Shown here one piece after another: positions 63,088-64,000 of a stretch of DNA of 64,000 nt. The notes beneath the pieces were generated by a model. The model saw nothing but the letters and a program-made list of their open reading frames with translations, made no database searches and was not told where the DNA came from. The stretch is taken from assembly GCF_021729845.1 (NCBI RefSeq), contig NZ_CP063397.1:1192001-1256000 (forward strand), given 5' to 3'. A program made the position numbers and the translations under genes. The first letter of the stretch is position 1; each line of letters opens with the position of its first letter. Origin of the DNA: Rhizobium sp. SL42 (GTDB taxonomy: Bacteria > Pseudomonadota > Alphaproteobacteria > Rhizobiales > Rhizobiaceae).

Positions 63088-64000
63088 ATGGATCGCATCA
63101 GGATTGTCGGCGGCAATGAGCTCAACGGGATCATCCCGATCTCCGGCGCCAAGAATGCGGCCCTGCCGCTGATGATCGCCTCGCTGTTGACCAGTGACAC
63201 GCTGACGCTCGAAAACGTGCCGCATCTGGCCGATGTTGAGCTGCTCCTGCGCATCCTCGGCAACCACGGTGTCGACGTCTCGGTCAACGGCCGCCGCGAG
63301 CACCAGGACGGTTCCTATTCGCGCACGGTGCATTTCACCTGCCGCACGATCGCCGAGACCACCGCGCCTTACGAACTGGTCTCCAAGATGCGCGCCAGCT
63401 TCTGGGTCATCGGTCCGCTGCTTGCGCGTGAAGGCAAGGCCCGCGTCTCGCTGCCCGGCGGCTGCGCCATCGGCACGCGTCCGGTCGATCTTTTCCTCGA
63501 AGGCCTTGCAGCCCTCGGCGCCGAGCTTGAGATCGACAGCGGCTATATCAATGCAACCGCGCCGAAGGGCGGCCTGATCGGGGCCCACTACACCTTCCCG
63601 AAGGTTTCCGTCGGCGCTACCCATGTGATGCTGATGGCGGCATCGCTTGCCCGCGGCACGACCGTGATCGGCAATGCCGCCCGCGAGCCGGAAGTCGTCG
63701 ATCTCGCCAACTGCCTGATCGCTATGGGTGCCAAGATCACCGGCGCCGGCACCTCGACCATCACCATCGAAGGCGTGACCAGCCTGTCGGGCGCCCGCCA
63801 CCGGGTACTGCCGGACCGCATCGAGACCGGCACCTATGCCATGGCGGTCGCCATGACCGGCGGTGACGTGACGCTGGCCGGCACCGACATCACCCTGCTC
63901 GATACGGCAGTCGAGGCGATCCGCCGCGCTGGCGCCGAGCTTGTCGCCGTCGACAACGGCATCCGCGTCATCGGCCATGGCAATGCCATCCGTCCGGTCG
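63088..64000 (+). CDS. murA: UDP-N-acetylglucosamine 1-carboxyvinyltransferase, 5' part
   Basis: First enzyme of peptidoglycan synthesis. The frame starts MDRIRIVGGNELNGIIPIS, with GAKNAALPLM next, and is open to the window end: 304 codons of about 430. The catalytic Cys lies in LPGGCAIGTRPVDLF, and GATHVMLMAASLARGTTVIGNAAREPEV is conserved. No strong ribosome site is seen before the ATG at 63088. The long opposite-strand frame over it is a shadow. Confidence 0.96.
   Translation, partial: MDRIRIVGGNELNGIIPISGAKNAALPLMIASLLTSDTLTLENVPHLADVELLLRILGNHGVDVSVNGRREHQDGSYSRTVHFTCRTIAETTAPYELVSKMRASFWVIGPLLAREGKARVSLPGGCAIGTRPVDLFLEGLAALGAELEIDSGYINATAPKGGLIGAHYTFPKVSVGATHVMLMAASLARGTTVIGNAAREPEVVDLANCLIAMGAKITGAGTSTITIEGVTSLSGARHRVLPDRIETGTYAMAVAMTGGDVTLAGTDITLLDTAVEAIRRAGAELVAVDNGIRVIGHGNAIRPV

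Overview
The window is GC-rich DNA from an alphaproteobacterium, most likely the Rhizobiaceae (Rhizobium/Agrobacterium/Ciceribacter group). The evidence is gene content: a PodJ-type polarity protein, a DUF1476 (F1-ATPase zeta-like) protein, TIGR02186 beside a TauE/SafE exporter, the ligase-associated helicase and PdeM, a small conserved ORF in front of murA, and palindromic intergenic repeats of the rhizobial RIME type. Species cannot be read from the sequence alone.

Left part (1 to about 12.6 kb) looks accessory. It holds the right half of an IS21-family element (istA, with a 1-base frameshift, and intact istB) that has cut the end of a DUF3102 gene. Next come a second plasmid/phage-like hypothetical gene with a double palindromic operator, a hipBA toxin-antitoxin pair, and a run of small hypothetical genes. 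A three-gene carbohydrate operon follows: a GT4 glycosyltransferase with an alpha/alpha-barrel-like tail, a GH130 phosphorylase/mannosidase and an AGE-family epimerase. A tRNA-Gln whose 3' end faces this block marks the border with what looks like core chromosome.

Middle part (12.7 to 41.5 kb) is mostly housekeeping: Ppx/GppA with a long basic extension, RlmE, a VOC protein, a DHA2 MFS exporter divergent from an MBL-fold protein, DUF1476, guaB, a MAPEG protein, a dienelactone hydrolase, and adhA behind a FNR/FixK box. An Rrf2 regulator with its own palindrome follows, with a CMD/AhpD-like protein, then the DNA-damage helicase and PdeM, TIGR02186 and TauE, PodJ, and a beta-oxidation operon (acyl-CoA dehydrogenase, thiolase, FadJ-type enzyme). 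It ends in a 1.4-kb gene-free, palindrome-rich stretch.

Right part (41.5 to 64 kb) holds a BASS transporter, a GDPD phosphodiesterase, a GH32 fructosidase, and a signalling-like cluster: a Hanks kinase fused to a universal stress domain, a metallophosphoesterase, and a divergent pyruvate-kinase-like protein with no C-terminal domain. Then come a 1170-aa SLC5-PAS-histidine kinase-receiver hybrid, mscL, an aminotransferase, galE with a hairpin over its ribosome binding site, a FAH-family hydratase, a yhiI-rbbA-yhhJ type ABC system behind a second FNR/FixK box, tRNA-Thr, a small conserved gene and the start of murA.

The observations most worth follow-up are two FNR/FixK boxes with identical spacing to similar -10 hexamers (adhA and the RbbA-type operon), the kinase-Usp/phosphoesterase/PK-like neighbourhood, the GT4-GH130-AGE operon, and several strong palindromes in front of regulators.
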